Shown here one piece after another: positions 5,950 to 8,811 of a stretch of DNA of 8,811 bases; the stretch's first letter is position 1, and each line of letters starts with the position of its first letter. The notes beneath the pieces were generated by a model. It was not told the DNA's origin and searched no databases. It saw nothing but the letters and a program-made list of their open reading frames with translations. Location of the stretch: positions 1 to 8,811 of the forward strand of contig JAUVOA010000052.1 in NCBI GenBank assembly GCA_030599445.1, written 5' to 3'. The DNA is from Atribacterota bacterium. GTDB taxonomy: Bacteria; Atribacterota; Phoenicimicrobiia; Phoenicimicrobiales; Phoenicimicrobiaceae. The position numbers were made by a program, and so were the translations under genes.

Positions 5950-7140
5950 ATGAATTGGACCAAAACCTTAAGATTGGCCAGCGTCTTTGTTGTAATTTTT
6001 ATTGCAATTATTTTATCATTTCCTCTAAACGAGAAGATAAATTTAGGGCTAGATTTACAAGGAGGTTCTCACGTTATCTTAGAGTGCGTAGATACCCCTA
6101 ATGCCCCAGTGGACAATGATGCGGTAAACAGAGTATTAGAAATAATAAGAAACCGTATTGACCAATTGGGAGTTTCAGAACCGGTAATTCAGAGACAAGG
6201 CGCAATCCGCATCTTAGTTCAGTTACCTGGTGTGGAAGATCCGGAAGCAGCTGTAGATTTAATTGGTAAAACTGCTCTCCTGGAATTTAGAAACGAGGAA
6301 GGAGAAACCCAACTAACAGGAGCCCATTTAATAGATGCTAAATCATCCTTTGACCAATTTAGTCGATCTATTGTTTTAATTGAATTTGACAAAATTGGAG
6401 CTAAAGAGTTTGGAGAAGCAACAAAAAATAATGTGGGGAAAGTTTTAGCTATTACTTTGGACGGGAAAGAAATATCTGCTCCTGTAGTCCAGGAACCAAT
6501 TCTCGATGGAAAAGCCCAGATTACCGGAAAATTTACTGTAGAGAGCGCAAAACATTTAGCTATACTTTTACGGGCTGGCGCTCTTCCGGTAAAGGTGGAG
6601 ATTTTGGAAAATAGGTCAGTTGGGCCAACTTTAGGACGAGACTCTATCTCCAAGGGGGTAAAGGCTGGGATAGTAGGGTTAATACTGATATTAATATTTA
6701 TGTTAATTTATTATAAGAGTTTTGGGTTAATAGCAGATTTTGCTTTGGTCGTTTGCATGATACTAATTGTGGGAGCCTTGGCTGGTTTAAAGGCGACTTT
6801 AACTTTACCCGGAATAGCTGGAATGATTCTTACCATTGGTATGGCAGTAGATGCTAATATTCTGATTTTTGAGAGAATAAAAGAAGAATTGAGATTGGAA
6901 AAAACTTTTCGCGCTTCTATTGATGCAGGCTTCAACAAGGCTTTCCGTACTATATTTGATGCCAATGTTACTACTTTAATTGCAGCTCTTGCCTTATTTT
7001 ATTTTGGCTCGGGACCAATCAAAGGATTTGCGGTTACTTTGAGCATAGGTATTTTAGCCAGTATGTTTACCGCAATTGTGGTAACTAAGATTGTTTTAGA
7101 AGTAGTAGCTGCTAAGTTTAGTTCTAAAGCTTTATTATAG
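5950..7140 (+). CDS. secD: Protein translocase subunit SecD
   Basis: SecD, with SecF, uses the proton motive force to pull exported proteins out of the SecYEG channel on the outer face of the membrane. The 396-residue protein is complete and of the short type seen in Gram-positive and thermophilic bacteria. TM1 spans about 9-24, followed by GLDLQGG at 33-39. The large extracytoplasmic P1 region includes RNRIDQLGVSEP (67-78) and LPGVEDP (92-98). RAGALP (208-213) and VGPTLG (224-229) lead into five more membrane segments at about 236-256, 258-277, 281-300, 331-351 and 356-380. The RND-type motif GMAVDANILIFERI (297-310) carries D301, expected in proton transfer. The start is ATG with GAGAGGA seven bases before it. 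secF follows after 22 bases. Confidence 0.98.
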   Translation: MNWTKTLRLASVFVVIFIAIILSFPLNEKINLGLDLQGGSHVILECVDTPNAPVDNDAVNRVLEIIRNRIDQLGVSEPVIQRQGAIRILVQLPGVEDPEAAVDLIGKTALLEFRNEEGETQLTGAHLIDAKSSFDQFSRSIVLIEFDKIGAKEFGEATKNNVGKVLAITLDGKEISAPVVQEPILDGKAQITGKFTVESAKHLAILLRAGALPVKVEILENRSVGPTLGRDSISKGVKAGIVGLILILIFMLIYYKSFGLIADFALVVCMILIVGALAGLKATLTLPGIAGMILTIGMAVDANILIFERIKEELRLEKTFRASIDAGFNKAFRTIFDANVTTLIAALALFYFGSGPIKGFAVTLSIGILASMFTAIVVTKIVLEVVAAKFSSKALL

Positions 7141-7162
7141 ACATAATTAAGGAGGATATATA

Positions 7163-8077
7163 ATGGATCTAATTGGAAAAAAGAAGTTCGATTTTATTAA
7201 AAATAGAAGAATAGTTTATATTATCTCTGCAGTTATCATCCTGGTTAGTTTAATTTCAATTATTTTTCAAGGATTTAATCTTGGAATCGATTTTGCCGGG
7301 GGGACTTTAATTCAAATAAGATTTGATAAATCAGTTTCTATTACCGAAGTTCGAAATGTGTTAAGTGAATTTAATTTAAGTCGAAGTACTATCCAAAATT
7401 TATCAGAGAATGAATTTGTGGTACGGACAGAAAAGATTGATTCAGAGCAAAGAAAGGAAATATTGTCCGCTTTTCAAGAGAATTTAACTGATTTGGAGAT
7501 ATTGCGTGTAGAGACAGTAGGGCCGGTTATTGGAGAAAATTTAAAAAAATTAGCCCTTTATGCCCTACTTTTTGCTTTTATAGGAATCATTCTATATATT
7601 ACTATGAGGTTTGAGTTTAAGTTTTCTATTATTTCAATATTAGCGCTTTCCCATGACTGCTTAATTGTTTTGGGTATTTTTTCTTTATTACAGAAAGAAA
7701 TAACTATTTCGATAATAGCAGCAGTTCTAACCATTGTAGGGTACTCTCTAAATAATACAATTGTAATTTTAGATAGACTTAGAGAAAATATTAAGTTTAA
7801 AACCAGAGAACCATTTGAAAATTTAATAAATATGAGCATTAATCAGTCTCTGTCCAGAACGATAAATACAGCTTTAACCACCATTATTCCCATTTTGGCC
7901 TTATATTTTTTCGGAGGGAATATACTTTCTGATTTTGCTTTAGCTTTGTTTATAGGAATGATTGCCGGCACTTATTCTTCAGTTTTTATTGCCAGTCCAT
8001 TATTATTAGAGTGGAATAAAATATTTAAGATACATCAAAAAGGTATTAGAATTACCGGAAAAAAGGGCAAAAAGTAA
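7163..8077 (+). CDS. secF: Protein translocase subunit SecF
   Basis: SecF is the partner of SecD in the proton-driven export motor. It is complete at 304 residues, usual for the family. TM1 lies at about 17-35, followed by GIDFAGGT (41-48), a short P1-like outer domain and VGPVIGENL (119-127). Five further spans follow at about 130-148, 153-172, 180-200, 228-245 and 252-272, with ALSHDCLIVLG (161-171) and VGYSLNNTIVILDRLREN (192-209) as hallmark motifs. The basic tail (GIRITGKKGKK) is cytoplasmic. The ribosome site AAGGAGG (7149-7155) seven bases before ATG is near perfect. The 22-base gap from secD implies co-transcription from the promoter at 5841. No terminator is visible downstream. Confidence 0.98.
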   Translation: MDLIGKKKFDFIKNRRIVYIISAVIILVSLISIIFQGFNLGIDFAGGTLIQIRFDKSVSITEVRNVLSEFNLSRSTIQNLSENEFVVRTEKIDSEQRKEILSAFQENLTDLEILRVETVGPVIGENLKKLALYALLFAFIGIILYITMRFEFKFSIISILALSHDCLIVLGIFSLLQKEITISIIAAVLTIVGYSLNNTIVILDRLRENIKFKTREPFENLINMSINQSLSRTINTALTTIIPILALYFFGGNILSDFALALFIGMIAGTYSSVFIASPLLLEWNKIFKIHQKGIRITGKKGKK

Positions 8078-8090
8078 TTCGGAAATACAT

Positions 8091-8249
8091 TAGTATCGTG
8101 TATAAGTTAGTATATAATATATAGCTAAAAACGAAAAGCGCAAAACTAAATTAGTATCGCGTATTGCATATTGATTATCGCTTTATGAAAAGAGTTTTAC
8201 TGTGTGTTAAACGCTACCTGCCATACGCTGTAATATATTCGCGATACGA
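8091..8249. repeat. Heptad repeat region with inverted ends before recJ
   Basis: This fills most of the 198-base secF-recJ spacer. TAGTATCG occurs at 8091 and again at 8152, and the region ends with CGCGATACGA (8240-8249), whose reverse complement matches 8152-8161 at nine of ten bases. Seven-base periodicity is visible (for example units ATCGCGT, ATTGCAT, ATTGATT, ATCGCTT from 8154). 8119-8146 is a 28-base copy of 3546-3573 with one mismatch. The end words are the same and in the same arrangement as in the tgt-yajC element. Confidence 0.6.
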
Positions 8250-8258
8250 GTAAATTAG

Positions 8259-8265
8259 AAAGGAG
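8259..8265 (+). promoter_or_regulatory. Ribosome binding site of recJ
   Basis: AAAGGAG is a strong site. Ten bases later, at 8276, the recJ frame has ATA, followed by the codons for the conserved E/R-W-H-I-L N-terminus. No ATG, GTG or TTG in this frame lies within reach. Confidence 0.7.
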
Positions 8266-8275
8266 TACAAGTAAA

Positions 8276-8811
8276 ATAGAGTGGCACATATTAAAAGAAG
8301 ATAAAAAGTTACAATCAGAGCTGTCCAAAGAATTAAATATCTCTCCGATTTTAGCTCAATTACTAATAAACAGAGGAACGAAAGAAGTTTTAAGTGCTAG
8401 AAAATTCCTAAAGGCAGATCTTAAAGCTTTGAGAGATCCTTATATCTTTCAAGATATGGAGAAAGCCGTAGACAAAATATTAAGAGCAGTAAATAATAAT
8501 GAAAGAATATTAATCTACGGAGATTACGATGTCGATGGAATAACCAGTGTTGCCTTATTGTTTTCGATTTTGAGAGAGTTTACCAATAATTTATACTACT
8601 ATATACCTAATCGCTTTCAAGAGGGATATGGACTAAATGAAGAAGCTATAGATATTGCTTTTAAAAATAATATTAAATTGATCATTACCGTAGATTGTGG
8701 AATTAGTTCTATTTCTGAAATAGAGAAAGCAAGTAATTATTGTATAAATGTTATAGTTACCGATCATCATCAACCCCAAAAAGACATTCCTTCTGCGATA
8801 GCAATAATAAA
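8276..8811 (+). CDS. recJ: Single-strand-specific 5'-3' exonuclease RecJ (3' end missing; apparent ATA start)
   Basis: RecJ is a DHH-family exonuclease that degrades single-stranded DNA 5' to 3' in recombination and mismatch or base repair. The window shows the first 178 residues of a protein normally over 550 long, and the frame runs off the end. Counting ATA as residue 1, W3-H-I-L is the conserved N-terminal signature, LLINRG lies at 29-34, motif I GDYDVDG at 82-88, PNRFQEGYGLN at 111-121, motif II TVDCG at 138-142 and motif III DHH at 163-165, so the metal-binding core is intact so far. In this frame the stop before the gene is at 8231-8233, and no ATG, GTG or TTG lies between it and TTG 8429, which would remove essential N-terminal sequence. 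Hence ATA 8276 is chosen. A sequencing error at that base is the main alternative. Confidence 0.93.
   Translation, partial: MEWHILKEDKKLQSELSKELNISPILAQLLINRGTKEVLSARKFLKADLKALRDPYIFQDMEKAVDKILRAVNNNERILIYGDYDVDGITSVALLFSILREFTNNLYYYIPNRFQEGYGLNEEAIDIAFKNNIKLIITVDCGISSISEIEKASNYCINVIVTDHHQPQKDIPSAIAII

Overview
The window is an AT-rich bacterial chromosome segment (about two thirds A+T by eye) with eight protein genes, all on the + strand: ruvB (5' end missing), a spoIID/lytB-family gene, queA, tgt, yajC, secD, secF and recJ (3' end missing). This gene order, with a SpoIID-family protein between ruvB and queA, is typical of Clostridia and related deep-branching lineages. Low GC, strong purine-rich Shine-Dalgarno sites and TTG starts fit a clostridial organism or an uncultivated low-GC lineage such as Atribacterota. 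The exact phylum cannot be fixed from this sequence.

Layout. 1-803 is the C-terminal three quarters of RuvB. 804-1005 is a spacer with a heptad-like repeat and two hairpins. 1006-2403 is a secreted SpoIID-family protein with a TTG start. 2425-3453 is queA, followed by a 437-base spacer of repeats. 3891-5000 is tgt (TTG start), followed by a second long spacer, 5001-5438, which holds an element with long inverted ends and then a clear promoter for yajC. 5439-5699 is yajC, closed by a strong intrinsic terminator (5759-5803). A near-consensus promoter overlapped by an 11-bp inverted repeat then drives secD (5950-7140) and secF (7163-8077). A fourth repeat-filled spacer precedes recJ, whose only well-placed start appears to be the rare codon ATA at 8276.

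How the genes work together. RuvB and RecJ serve recombination and repair. QueA and Tgt carry out two steps of queuosine modification of tRNA. YajC, SecD and SecF form the accessory membrane complex that aids Sec-dependent export. The SpoIID-family protein is an exported peptidoglycan-binding or glycan-cleaving protein.

Most unusual signal. The genes are ordinary, but four of the spacers are not random AT-rich DNA. They are built of degenerate words that repeat every seven bases and change gradually from unit to unit, with occasional gains or losses of one unit. The same words recur between spacers, often inverted. Two spacers (tgt-yajC and secF-recJ) have matching inverted ends, TAGTATCG on the left and CGATACGA on the right, like a non-coding mobile element. 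I cannot match this to a described repeat family; cyanobacterial heptanucleotide STRRs are the nearest analogue I know, but those are near-exact repeats.
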